A stretch of DNA of 64,000 nucleotides from Rhizobium sp. 18065 (GTDB lineage: Bacteria; Pseudomonadota; Alphaproteobacteria; Rhizobiales; Rhizobiaceae), in NCBI RefSeq assembly GCF_902706095.1, contig NZ_CACSJP010000003.1, positions 62,001 through 126,000 of the forward strand. The letters are read 5' to 3'. This document shows positions 16,634-25,368 of this stretch, in pieces. Position 1 is the stretch's first letter. Every line of letters begins with the position of its first letter. Both the position numbers and the translations under genes were made by a program. Below the pieces are notes generated by a model that saw nothing but the letters and a program-made list of their open reading frames with translations, searched no databases and had not been told where the DNA came from.

Positions 16634-17893
16634 CTAGGCTCTGAACCGCCCTGCGGAGAGGACAGAAATGTCGAATGCGCAGTCTCGACCGGCAATCAGG
16701 TCGGCAACAAGTTGGCCGCTGACCGGTCCTGTCGCAAGGCCCACATGTCCATGGCCGAATGCATGGAGGATGTCGCGGGATGCGGATGCAAAGCCGATGA
16801 CCGGCAGGCCATCGGCGGTCGAAGGACGATGCCCCATCCACCGATCGATGCCAGAGTCCACGGCACTATCGGTGACCGCCGGATAGGTCGTCCGTGCATG
16901 CTTTAGCAGTATATCGGCTCGCGCCCAATTCGGTGCCGCTGACACGCTGGCAAGTTCGACCTGGCCTGCGATCCGCAGCCCGGCAAGCGTCGGATTGTTG
17001 CCCATCTTGCCATCGCTCGGCATCAGCGGCATGTCAGCTTGGAACTGATCGGTGGGAATGACCACGTGATAGCCGCGTTCGCTCTGCAACGGAATTCGAT
17101 CGCCAGCCTTAGCCGCAAGGCTCTTCGAATGGATGCCGGCGGCGATCACCGCCTTGTCGCATGCCACCGTGCCGGCATCCGTCAGCACACCCAGCAGACG
17201 CTCGCCGGCGAGGTCGAAACCGATTGCCCTTGCATGGACGCGCGTTGCACCCTGGCGAATAGCGTACTCGATCATTGCCATCACATAACCGCCGGGGTCG
17301 ACACAATGACCTCCATCTTCAACCAAGGCTGCAAAGGAATAGCGCGATGAAAGATGCGGTTCCCGTGCATGCAACTCGGTGGCGGACAGCTCGCGATAGA
17401 CAACGCCGTTTTCCCTCCGGAGGCGCCACGCGAAAGCTTCCGCTTCGAAGGCTGCCCTATCCGGGTAGGCGTAGATCAGACCCTTGCGGCAGATCAGGTC
17501 TGGACGGCCGATCTTCTCGGCAACCGCCGCGTGCCTCGAGGGGGCGTCACGCAGGAGGGTGGATAGAATGGATGCGGTTCGCTCAACCTTGGCGGCTGTC
17601 GATCCTGCGCGCATGAAATGGACCAGCCACGGCGCAAGATGCGCGAGATAACGCCAGCGGATCGCCAGCGGACCGGACGGATCGGCCAGGTAACCCGGTA
17701 CCTTTTTCCACAAGCCCGGCATCGACATCGGAATGATCGAAGCCGGGCTCAGCCATCCGCTATTGCCGTAGCTGGCAGCCTGTCTGCCGCCTGGGCACTC
17801 CGGTTCGATGATGGTAACCTGGTGCCCATCCTTCAGGAGATCGAGGGCCGTTGACGCCCCAACGATACCTGCTCCGATAACCGCTATCTGCAT
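16634..17893 (-). CDS. FAD-dependent D-amino-acid dehydrogenase (DadA-like)
   Basis: 419 residues. N-terminal FAD dinucleotide motif MQIAVIGAGIVGASTALDLLKDGHQVTIIE, then AASYGNSGWLSPASIIPM (DadA-type), and the C-terminal FAD contact GIDRWMGHRPSTADGLPVIG...FGHGHVGLATGPVSG. It would oxidise a D-amino or cyclic imino acid to the keto/imino acid, passing electrons to quinone. It is the last gene of the tct/molybdoenzyme cluster, 34 bp behind tctA, with a perfect 8-bp palindrome in the gap. A second, distinct copy lies at 62.3-63.6 kb. The exact substrate cannot be read from the sequence. Confidence 0.87.
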   Translation of the reverse strand: MQIAVIGAGIVGASTALDLLKDGHQVTIIEPECPGGRQAASYGNSGWLSPASIIPMSMPGLWKKVPGYLADPSGPLAIRWRYLAHLAPWLVHFMRAGSTAAKVERTASILSTLLRDAPSRHAAVAEKIGRPDLICRKGLIYAYPDRAAFEAEAFAWRLRRENGVVYRELSATELHAREPHLSSRYSFAALVEDGGHCVDPGGYVMAMIEYAIRQGATRVHARAIGFDLAGERLLGVLTDAGTVACDKAVIAAGIHSKSLAAKAGDRIPLQSERGYHVVIPTDQFQADMPLMPSDGKMGNNPTLAGLRIAGQVELASVSAAPNWARADILLKHARTTYPAVTDSAVDSGIDRWMGHRPSTADGLPVIGFASASRDILHAFGHGHVGLATGPVSGQLVADLIAGRDCAFDISVLSAGRFRA

Positions 17894-17905
17894 GACATCT
17901 CACTC

Positions 17906-17923
17906 AAATGTTTGGAAACATTT
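17906..17923. promoter_or_regulatory. Palindrome between tctA and the dadA-like gene
   Basis: AAATGTTT-GG-AAACATTT, perfect 8-bp arms. Its core TGTTTGGAAACA resembles TGTTTGAAACA in front of the dapA-like gene (25122-25132), at the other end of the cluster. It could be an operator for an internal promoter or an mRNA hairpin just ahead of the dadA-like start codon. Confidence 0.5.
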
Positions 17924-17927
17924 CGGC

Positions 17928-19427
17928 TCATTCCTGAAATGCCTCTTCGCGGACATTCTTGATATTCGGCAGGGCGACCAGGATGACTGCGATGACGGCA
18001 AGGGCGAGCAGGACTGCCGAGATCGGTCGATCAACGAAGATCGTCGGGTTGCCGCGCGCAAGGAACATTGCCCGACGGAAGTTCTCTTCCATCATCGGAC
18101 CCAGGATCAGCCCCATGACCAGCGGGGCCGCGTCGCAATCCAGCTTGGCAAAGATATAGCCGGCGACACCGAAAATCCCGAGCAGCCACAGATCGAATAC
18201 CGAGTTGCTCAGCGAGAATGCGCCGATGGAACAGAATACGAGGATGGCCGGATAGAGATAGTGGAAGGGCATGGTCAAGAGCCGCGTCCATATGCCGATC
18301 AGAGGCAGGTTCAGTACCAGCAGCATTAGGTTGCCAACCCACATCGAGACGATGACACCCCAGAAGACATCCGGATGTTCGGAAATGAGCGTCGGTCCAG
18401 GCGCGATGCCCTGCATGATCAGGGCACCGAACATCAGAGCCATCACCGCATTGGCGGGCAGACCAAGTGTCAGCAGCGGCACGAAAGACGTCTGTGCTCC
18501 GGCATTGTTGGCACTTTCTGGAGCGGCGACACCTTCGATTGCACCACCGCCGAAGCCTTCCGGTGGATTGGCAACGCGCTTTTCGATGGCATAGGCAGCA
18601 AAGGCTGCCAGCAATGCACCGCCTCCAGGCAATAGACCGAGAACAGAACCGATGCCGGTGCCGCGCAAGATCGGAGCGACCATCCGTCGCCAATCCTCGC
18701 GCGAGGGGATCATCGAGAAGAACGGTGCATGAATTGCCGTGCGGCTTTCCGGGTTCTCCAAATCCTTGATCAGTTCGCCAATGCCAAATAGTCCCATGGC
18801 GACCACCACGAAATTCACCCCGCTCGACATTTCCTCGAAGCCGAGTGTGAAGCGAGGAACCGCCGTCTGCACGTCCTGACCGATCAATCCGACCAGGATG
18901 CCGATGAAGACCATCGCCAGCGCCTTCGGCAGCGACCCGCGCGACAGGACGACGGAAGCGATCAGGCCAAGTACCATCAGCGAGAAATACTCAGCCGGGC
19001 CAAACAGCAGGCCGACCTCCGCAAGCGAAGGTGCAAACAGAGCCAGCAGCAGCGTTGCCACTGTACCTGCGAAAAAGGAGCCGATTGCCGCCGTTGCGAG
19101 CGCCACTCCCGCCCGACCCTTGCGCGCCATCTTGTAGCCGTCGATCGCGGTCACCACCGACGACGCCTCGCCCGGCAGATTGAGAAGAATTGCCGTTGTG
19201 GAACCACCATACTGCGCGCCGTAGTATATGCCGGCCAGCATGATCAGCGAGGTTACTGGTTCAAGCCCGATGGTGAAGGGCAGGAGGATGGCCATGGTGG
19301 CAGCTGGCCCAAGACCTGGCAGCACGCCGACTAGGGTTCCGAGCAGCGTGCCGATCAGGCACCAGAACAGGTTCGTCGGCAGGATAGCCTGGTTAAAGCC
19401 GAGAAGAAGCGCGTTCAAAGTTTCCAT
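17928..19427 (-). CDS. tctA: Tripartite tricarboxylate transporter large permease (TctA family)
   Basis: 499 residues from the ATG at 19427 with AGGAG upstream; the longer reading overlaps tctB in the wrong frame. Family hallmarks: GTLLGTLVGVLPGLGPAATMAILLPFTIGL, then IYYGAQYGGSTTAILLNLPGEASSVVT, and FVPLLTLGLPANAVMALMFGAL. About 12 membrane helices. It forms the transport channel with TctB and takes substrate from the periplasmic TctC-type protein encoded at 22271-23245. Gap to tctB is 10 bp. Substrate class in this family is carboxylates or amino-acid derivatives. Confidence 0.93.
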   Translation of the reverse strand: METLNALLLGFNQAILPTNLFWCLIGTLLGTLVGVLPGLGPAATMAILLPFTIGLEPVTSLIMLAGIYYGAQYGGSTTAILLNLPGEASSVVTAIDGYKMARKGRAGVALATAAIGSFFAGTVATLLLALFAPSLAEVGLLFGPAEYFSLMVLGLIASVVLSRGSLPKALAMVFIGILVGLIGQDVQTAVPRFTLGFEEMSSGVNFVVVAMGLFGIGELIKDLENPESRTAIHAPFFSMIPSREDWRRMVAPILRGTGIGSVLGLLPGGGALLAAFAAYAIEKRVANPPEGFGGGAIEGVAAPESANNAGAQTSFVPLLTLGLPANAVMALMFGALIMQGIAPGPTLISEHPDVFWGVIVSMWVGNLMLLVLNLPLIGIWTRLLTMPFHYLYPAILVFCSIGAFSLSNSVFDLWLLGIFGVAGYIFAKLDCDAAPLVMGLILGPMMEENFRRAMFLARGNPTIFVDRPISAVLLALAVIAVILVALPNIKNVREEAFQE

Positions 19428-19437
19428 CTGCGTTCTC

Positions 19438-19896
19438 CTAGAAACCGAACCATGGACCGATGATGTCGACCGGCATTCCCAGACCCTTGACGAAAGCAAG
19501 GCTGCAGGCTGCCCCGAGCGCCAGTCCATAGATCGTCGATTTAACCGGACGCAGAGGTCGCGACGCAAAAGATGAAACCAGACAGCAGAAAAACACAGCG
19601 GGAAGCAGGCCGCCGCCGCGGATCACCAGCCCGAAGACGACGATTGCTCCGATGATCACCGGAAGCTGCGCCGAATAGAGGTGAAGGGGTGTTTCTCCCG
19701 CATCCGATTTCCGACCGCTGAACGCAACGATGATGCCCATGGAAATCAGGAGCACAGCAACCAGCGCCGGGAAGGCTCCGGGGCCGATCTTGCGCCACGT
19801 TCCATAGGACAGATCGAAACTGCCGATCAGGAAGGCGGTGCCTATGGACACAAACAGCAGTCCTGCGAGGATTTGCGGATTGAGGCGTGCAGTCAT
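19438..19896 (-). CDS. tctB: Tripartite tricarboxylate transporter small permease (TctB family)
   Basis: 152 residues from the ATG at 19896, which overlaps the molybdoenzyme stop (ATGA). Four hydrophobic helices: PQILAGLLFVSIGTAFLIG, FPALVAVLLISMGIIVAFSG, LPVIIGAIVVFGLVIRGGG, and TIYGLALGAACSLAFVKG. The YGTWRKIGPGAFP motif is typical of TctB. It partners tctA directly downstream. The gene is small and weakly conserved, but position and topology make the call firm. Confidence 0.88.
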   Translation of the reverse strand: MTARLNPQILAGLLFVSIGTAFLIGSFDLSYGTWRKIGPGAFPALVAVLLISMGIIVAFSGRKSDAGETPLHLYSAQLPVIIGAIVVFGLVIRGGGLLPAVFFCCLVSSFASRPLRPVKSTIYGLALGAACSLAFVKGLGMPVDIIGPWFGF

Positions 19897-22274
19897 CGGC
19901 GTGCATCTCCTGGTACATCTTGCAATCTCGGGTCGGAAACCAGATCCGGTGGCCGGTAGGCCCGCACCTCGGGGGCTTTTCCCATGAAACGGGAAATCTC
20001 GACCAGGCATGAATTCGGGCTCGGTCCTTGCGTCAGGCGCGACGTTCCGTGATCCGGCGTCAGGACGTTTGGATTGCCATTGAGTTCGATTGACCCCGAC
20101 GTCGTGGGATCTGACGGATCGAACCATGCGCCGGTCGCCATCTGCACGACGCCGGGCATGACAGCGTCGGTGATCGACACAATTGCGAGGCAGGCGCCAC
20201 GGTGATTGGAGATTATGGCCAGGTCGCCCTCGCTCAGGCCACGCTCCTGCGCGTTATCCGGATGAATGCGCACTGGCTGGCGGCCGCCGCTCTTTGTCTT
20301 GCGGGAGGGCGCGGCGTGATCCCACTGGCTGTGCAGCTTGTCATGCGGCTGGCAGGACAGGAGGTGCAGCGGATACGTGGAGACAAGTTCCGCGCCAAGC
20401 CATTCCTGCGGTTCAAGCCAGCACGGATGGCCCGGGCAATCGGCGTAACCGAAGTCCGCGATACGTGCCGACGCCAGTTCGATGCGGCCGGATGGCGTGC
20501 GCAAGGGATGCATGTCTGGATCACGGCGAAAATCGGCCATCAATGGCTTGTCGATGCCTTGGCCTTCAACCTCGATCAGTCCGGACTGCTGGAAATCGGG
20601 AAAATCCGGCATGTCGATAGAGCGCGAAGCGGCATCAGCACATGCGGCGGCGTAGAGCTGTTCCAGCCACTGCGCTTCAGTGCGCTGCTCGGTGAAGGCG
20701 TGTTCGGTGCCGAGCCGTGCGGAAATCCGCCGCAGGATCTCGTGGTCGGACGGCACGCCGTCGGGCGCTGCGGCTACATGTGTCGAGTAGCCGAGAAAAC
20801 TATCCCGGCCGCTGGCAACGAGATCATCCCTTTCGAGGAAAGTCGATGCCGGCAGGACGATGTCGGCATGCCGGGCATGGGCGTTCCACCAATGCTCGTG
20901 AACGATGATAGTCTCGGGTTTCTGCCATGCCTCGACCAGTCGATTGAGGTCCTGATGGTGGTGAAACGGATTGCCCCCTGCCCAGTAGACCAGCTTGATG
21001 TCCGGATAGGTCCGGGTCGTGCCATTGTGGGCGTAATCCTTGCCCGGTGACAGCAGCATATCGGCAATACGGGCAACGGGAATGAATTCGGCAATAGGGT
21101 TGTGACCCTGCGGCAACGACGGCCAGCGCACGGCAGAAGGAGGCTGCCCGATGCCGGCCACGGATGCGTAGCCGAAGCCGAAGCCTTGCCCCGGCAGGCC
21201 TATCCCGCCCAGTAGCGATGCGACCGCGATTGCCGCCCAGTAGGACTGTTCGCCATGATCAGCACGTTGCAGCGCCCAGGCCATCATGAGGAAGGTCTTG
21301 CGGGATGCCATGCTGTTTGCAAGATCGCGAATGCGCACAGCCTCGATGCCGCTGATTGAAGCGGCCCAAGCGGCGTCCTTGCTCACGCCATCCGTCTTGC
21401 CGAAGAGATAGTCTTTCAGCGTTTCGTAGCCGACAGTATAGCGTTGCAGGAAGGTCTCGTCGTGGTGCTTTTCCATGATCAGCGTGTGGGCAAGCGCCAG
21501 CAGTAGAGCCGTATCTGTGCCGGGCCTCAAAGGCATCCAATCGGCGCCGAGTTCCTCGGCGGCATCATCACGGACAGGGCTGATATTGACAAATTTTGCG
21601 CCGGCATCCCGGCAGGCAGCGAGGCCCTGGCGCGTTTCGTGACGAACGACGCCGCCGGCATTGACCTGGGCGTTGCGAAGCGGCGTACCGCCGAACATGA
21701 GGATCAGTTCGGCATGGCCGACAATCTGGCTCCAGGGCGTATGGCCCGAGACGAGACCATCCAGCGAACCGATCACATGGGGGAGGATCACCTCGCCGGC
21801 GGCATAGCTGTAGGTCTGGACCGAGCGAACCGACCCGCCGTTCATGTTGAAGAAGCGCTTCAGCTGGCTCTGTGCGTGATGAAAGCGCCCGGCGCTGGAC
21901 CAGCCATATGAGCCTGAAAAAATCGCCTCGCTTCCATGATCATCGCGTACGCGCCGAATTTCGCCGGCCACAAGATCCACTGCCTCGTCCCAGGAGACCT
22001 CGACAAAGGCGTCACTTCCGCGCCTTCCGCCAGCATAGCCGGGACCGTGTTCGAGATAGGACTTTCTGACAGCAGGCCTCAATATCCTGCATGGTGCAAG
22101 CCGGTCTGCCGGAAGCTGGGTTCCGAAATCGACGGGATCGGGGTCGCCCCCGATAGGGCGAACGGCGCTTTGGGCATCATCGTGGCTGTAGAAACCCCAA
22201 TGGCTACCAACATGGCGCCGTTTCGTCGAAGGCTCCGAATGTGATATCATGTCCGGAGCCTTCGTCATTGTCAT
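19893..22274 (-). CDS. Molybdopterin oxidoreductase, biotin/TMAO/methionine sulfoxide reductase type
   Basis: 793 residues without a Tat signal or 4Fe-4S cluster motif, as in cytoplasmic BisC. Key segments: KSYLEHGPGYAGGRRGSDAFVEVSWDEA... in pieces, the Mo-ligand region SGSYGWSSAGRFHHAQ (Ser ligand, DMSO-reductase family), LILMFGGTPLRNAQ, VYWAGGNPFHHHQDLNRL, HARHADIVLPAS, and a C-terminal MGD domain (LLSCQPHDKLHSQWDH, TGAWFDPSD). It likely reduces an S- or N-oxide. It overlaps tctC upstream and tctB downstream by ATGA on each side, so it is embedded in the transporter operon; this suggests its substrate is the transported compound or an oxidised form of it. Confidence 0.9.
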   Translation of the reverse strand: MTMTKAPDMISHSEPSTKRRHVGSHWGFYSHDDAQSAVRPIGGDPDPVDFGTQLPADRLAPCRILRPAVRKSYLEHGPGYAGGRRGSDAFVEVSWDEAVDLVAGEIRRVRDDHGSEAIFSGSYGWSSAGRFHHAQSQLKRFFNMNGGSVRSVQTYSYAAGEVILPHVIGSLDGLVSGHTPWSQIVGHAELILMFGGTPLRNAQVNAGGVVRHETRQGLAACRDAGAKFVNISPVRDDAAEELGADWMPLRPGTDTALLLALAHTLIMEKHHDETFLQRYTVGYETLKDYLFGKTDGVSKDAAWAASISGIEAVRIRDLANSMASRKTFLMMAWALQRADHGEQSYWAAIAVASLLGGIGLPGQGFGFGYASVAGIGQPPSAVRWPSLPQGHNPIAEFIPVARIADMLLSPGKDYAHNGTTRTYPDIKLVYWAGGNPFHHHQDLNRLVEAWQKPETIIVHEHWWNAHARHADIVLPASTFLERDDLVASGRDSFLGYSTHVAAAPDGVPSDHEILRRISARLGTEHAFTEQRTEAQWLEQLYAAACADAASRSIDMPDFPDFQQSGLIEVEGQGIDKPLMADFRRDPDMHPLRTPSGRIELASARIADFGYADCPGHPCWLEPQEWLGAELVSTYPLHLLSCQPHDKLHSQWDHAAPSRKTKSGGRQPVRIHPDNAQERGLSEGDLAIISNHRGACLAIVSITDAVMPGVVQMATGAWFDPSDPTTSGSIELNGNPNVLTPDHGTSRLTQGPSPNSCLVEISRFMGKAPEVRAYRPPDLVSDPRLQDVPGDARR

Positions 22275-23245
22275 TCCACCTTTATGCCGGCTGCCTTGAC
22301 GATCTCGTCATAGCGCTTGGTTTCGTCGACGACGAAAGTCTTGAGATCGGCGCTGTTCTTGTACATCGGCTCGAAACCGAACACCGTCAGCTTGTCCTTG
22401 AATTCTCCGGAAGTGACAACCTGCTCCATGGCCTTGCTCAGGAAATCGAGTGCCTTTGGATCAAGATCCTTCGGAGCCCAGACACCATACCAGGACAGCA
22501 TCTCCAAGGGCGCCATGCCGCTTTCGGCGATTGTGGGCACATCCGGAGCCAGCGGCGAGCGGGTGAGGCTCGTGACGGCGAGTGCCTTCAGACGTCCGGC
22601 TTTCACATGCGGCAGCGACGACAGGATCGGATCTGCAATCAGTTGTACCTGGCCACCGATCATGTCGGTCAGAGCCGGGCCGGCACCCTTGTAGGTGACA
22701 ACCTCGGTGTCCACCCCGGCCTGTGCCTTCAGCACTTCGACGGTCAGGTGCCCGGCCGATCCATAACCGGATGTGGCAAAGTTGAAGGCATCCGGGTCTG
22801 CCTTCACTTCCGCGAAGAATTCCTTGAGCGTATTGGCCTTGACGGAAGGGTTGGTGCTGATCAGCAGCGGGCCGGCGGCGATACCGCTGATATGGGTGAA
22901 GTCGTTCACCACATCGAAGGGCACGTTCGTATTGATGAGCGGCGTCACGACATGGATCGACGCATTGAGGAGCAGGGTATAGCCGTCGGCCGCAGATTTG
23001 ACCACTTCGGAGGAGCCGACCACGCCACCCGCACCGCCTGCGCGATTGTCGACGACGAAGGTCTTGCCTGTCTTGGCCGAAAGTTCCGCCGCCAAAACCC
23101 GCGCAACGCCATCGACGGCTCCGCCCGGAGGATAAGGCACGACGATGGCCACCGGCCGTGAGGGATATTCGTCAGCCATGGCAACACCGGCAGCCGGCAG
23201 CGCCATCGACAGGGCAAGCAATGTGGATCCGAAGCGTTTCATCAT
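22271..23245 (-). CDS. tctC: Tripartite tricarboxylate transporter substrate-binding protein (Bug/TctC)
   Basis: 324 residues from the double ATG at 23245, with GAAGGAATCC upstream; the 542-residue reading is extended through upstream DNA. Signal peptide FGSTLLALSMALPAAGVAMA-D. Bug-type landmarks: PVAIVVPYPPGGAVDGVAR, VDNRAGGAGGVVGSSEVV, YTLLLNAS, GQVQLIADP. It captures substrate in the periplasm for TctAB. Its stop overlaps the molybdoenzyme start (ATGA). The residues that set specificity cannot be interpreted here. Confidence 0.93.
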   Translation of the reverse strand: MMKRFGSTLLALSMALPAAGVAMADEYPSRPVAIVVPYPPGGAVDGVARVLAAELSAKTGKTFVVDNRAGGAGGVVGSSEVVKSAADGYTLLLNASIHVVTPLINTNVPFDVVNDFTHISGIAAGPLLISTNPSVKANTLKEFFAEVKADPDAFNFATSGYGSAGHLTVEVLKAQAGVDTEVVTYKGAGPALTDMIGGQVQLIADPILSSLPHVKAGRLKALAVTSLTRSPLAPDVPTIAESGMAPLEMLSWYGVWAPKDLDPKALDFLSKAMEQVVTSGEFKDKLTVFGFEPMYKNSADLKTFVVDETKRYDEIVKAAGIKVE

Positions 23246-23352
23246 GGATTCCTTCTGGCTTTGAGAGTGATGTATGCAGTCAAATGTCTCGTGCATCAGC
23301 AGATTGTCTCCGGACGAGAAGGACCGGAAGGCAACCCCGTCTTCCCGGGTCG

Positions 23353-24132
23353 TCAGAACGTCCCGGGATATTGTCCGCCGTCGATCAGCAGGTTCTGTGC
23401 TGTGACGAAACCGGCATTGGCCGAACATAGAAAGGCGATATAGGCGCCGATTTCTTCGGGCCGACCGTAGCGGCCGGCCGGATTCTGTGCTGCTCTTTCG
23501 GCCCAGATTGCCTCGAACGAGCGGCCGCTCTCGCGGGCCAGAACCTCGACATGCTGGCGCTGGCCGTCCGAGGCGATGATGCCCGGAAGCACGTTGTTGA
23601 TCGTTACATTGCTTGCAATCGTCTGGCGGGCGAGGCCTGCGACGAAACCCACCAGACCGGAGCGTGCCGCATTCGACATGCCGAGTTCCGCCTGGGCGAT
23701 CTTGACGCTGCGCGACACGATGTTGACGACGCGCCCGAACTTGCGCTCCATCATCCCGTCCACCGTCAGGCGCATCATGTCGATCGGTGTCAGCATCATG
23801 CGGTCGATGCCGCGCAACCAGTCCTCGCGCGACCAGTTGCGAAAATCGCCCGGTAACTCGCCATCGGCATTGTTGACGAGAATGTCCGGCGCCGGGCATG
23901 CGGCGAGGGCGGCTTCGCGCCCTGCCGGGGTGGTGATGTCACCCAGAACTGCGGTGACGCGCGCACCTGTCTGGGTCCGAATGTCCGCAGCCGCGGCCTC
24001 GAGTGTTTCATGCGTCCGGGCCAGGATCGTCAGTTCCACGCCTTCGTGTGCCAGTGCCATCGCGGCGGCCTTGCCCATGCCGCGGCTGGCGCCGGTCACA
24101 AGAGCGTTTTTGCCAGAAATCCCGAGATCCAT
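23353..24132 (-). CDS. SDR-fold protein without the canonical YxxxK
   Basis: 259 residues. Cofactor motif NALVTGASRGMGKAAAMALAHEG and NNADGEL are normal for SDRs, as is the C-terminal IGAYIAFLCSANAGFVTAQNLLIDGGQYPG. In the active site the usual S-Y-K is changed: IVSRSVKIAQAELGMSNAARSGLVGF puts M/S-N-A-A-R where YxxxK should be. Several SDR paralogues in proteobacteria carry this SNxxR variant; the catalytic mechanism is not established as far as I recall. It is 10 bp downstream of the dapA-like gene and 107 bp upstream of tctC, so it is probably co-expressed with both. Confidence 0.82.
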   Translation of the reverse strand: MDLGISGKNALVTGASRGMGKAAAMALAHEGVELTILARTHETLEAAAADIRTQTGARVTAVLGDITTPAGREAALAACPAPDILVNNADGELPGDFRNWSREDWLRGIDRMMLTPIDMMRLTVDGMMERKFGRVVNIVSRSVKIAQAELGMSNAARSGLVGFVAGLARQTIASNVTINNVLPGIIASDGQRQHVEVLARESGRSFEAIWAERAAQNPAGRYGRPEEIGAYIAFLCSANAGFVTAQNLLIDGGQYPGTF

Positions 24133-24142
24133 GGGTCCGACC

Positions 24143-25093
24143 TCAGGCCGCTACGGCCGAAGCCGATGTCAGCTTCCAGCCATATTTCTTGTCGAGGCCG
24201 AGTTCCTGGACGATGCGAATGCCCTTGGCCAAGGCCTCGCCTTCGAGACCTGTCAGCGGCCGGCGCAGTTCGCCGGCGGGCAGGCCGACGGCCTTCATCA
24301 GCGACTTGACCGCAACCGGATTAATGGCCGAATAGTTGTAGTGCAGCAACGGCAGCAGGGTGAGATAGTTGTCGCGGAAGCCTTCCGCCTCGGCATAGCT
24401 CGTCCATGGGCGGGACATGACAGCCACTTCGGCCGGCGCGATGTTGCCGCCCATATTGGCAGTGCCGTGGCCGCCAAGGCTCATGGTCGGGACGACCAGG
24501 CCGAGATTGGGGCTGTCGCAGCACATGACGGATACATCCGGGCGGGCCGCAAGCACCTGGGCGACCTGTCCGACGCGTGCGGTCGACTCCTTGTGGATGA
24601 CGTAGTTGGGATGCTTGAAGATGCGCAGCAGGTGATCCCAATGCAGATCGCTTTTTACGCGCGGCGGATTGTTGTAGAGCCCGAGCGGCAGATCCGTCGC
24701 GTCGGCGACCTCCATGAAATAGCCCTCGATATCGGCTTCGGGGGCGCAGATATAGGCCGGTGCTGCGAGGATGGCGCCGTCGGCGCCGTTGTCCTTGGCG
24801 AACTTGACGTTGTCGATGGTGACATCCGTATTGTTGCCGGTGCAGCCATAGAAGATCGGCATGCGTTCTGACTTCATCTTCGCCGTCTCGACGATGATCT
24901 TCTTTTTCTCCTCAGCCGACAGCATGGAGACTTCACCGGTCGACCCCATAATCAGCACGGCCGAGGTGCCGTTCGCCTCATGGAACGCCAGCAATTCTCG
25001 AAATGCCCCGAGATCCACGGCACCCGTTTTGTCGAACGGCGTGATGAGAGCAACGAAGGATCCGGTAATCTTCCGGGCGGCAACTTCAGGCAT
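24143..25093 (-). CDS. Dihydrodipicolinate synthase-family aldolase/lyase (DapA-like)
   Basis: 316 residues from the ATG at 25093 (GGAG upstream). TIM-barrel class I aldolase: GSFVALITPFDKTG, MGSTGEVSMLSAEEKK, Tyr140 in GLYNNPP, and Schiff-base Lys168 in VIHKES. Catabolic members of this family (KDG aldolase, hydroxyproline-pathway deaminase, N-acetylneuraminate lyase and others) share this scaffold. In a cluster with a D-amino-acid dehydrogenase and carboxylate importer, a catabolic lyase or deaminase is more likely than lysine synthesis. First gene of the cluster; a palindromic region lies just upstream of its start. Confidence 0.87.
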   Translation of the reverse strand: MPEVAARKITGSFVALITPFDKTGAVDLGAFRELLAFHEANGTSAVLIMGSTGEVSMLSAEEKKKIIVETAKMKSERMPIFYGCTGNNTDVTIDNVKFAKDNGADGAILAAPAYICAPEADIEGYFMEVADATDLPLGLYNNPPRVKSDLHWDHLLRIFKHPNYVIHKESTARVGQVAQVLAARPDVSVMCCDSPNLGLVVPTMSLGGHGTANMGGNIAPAEVAVMSRPWTSYAEAEGFRDNYLTLLPLLHYNYSAINPVAVKSLMKAVGLPAGELRRPLTGLEGEALAKGIRIVQELGLDKKYGWKLTSASAVAA

Positions 25094-25121
25094 TGAATGG
25101 CTCCAGAGAAAAGTAAAACAC

Positions 25122-25141
25122 TGTTTGAAACATAATTTCAA
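25122..25141. promoter_or_regulatory. Candidate operator upstream of the dapA-like cluster
   Basis: Two overlapping palindromes: TGTTT-G-AAACA (25122-25132) and TTGAAA-CATAA-TTTCAA (25125-25141). They sit ~30 bp upstream of the dapA-like ATG and ~230 bp from the TetR gene stop. A TGTTT..AAACA core recurs at 17906-17923. Likely binding site for the cluster's repressor, perhaps the neighbouring TetR protein. Confidence 0.55.
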
Positions 25142-25368
25142 TCTCAGTCATGTCAACGACTTTAGCAGGTCGTTTTGCCCAATATCGAAGCGTCAAACGC
25201 CTAATTTAACGGCATTCAAGCAAAATATTGGTATCTGGAGGCGGGTTTGTTGCCGTGTCGGAATATAAATCGAAATATAATTCTTGCGTGGAAATCAAAA
25301 AAACAAAATCCGAGCGAAGGCGAGGAAATTCAGACCGGAACGTCAAGCGTACAAGTAAACAAACGCCT

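Noticed and set aside
23576..24871. 431-codon + strand frame opposite the SDR and dapA-like genes
   Set aside because: Crosses two real genes on the other strand and shows no motif.
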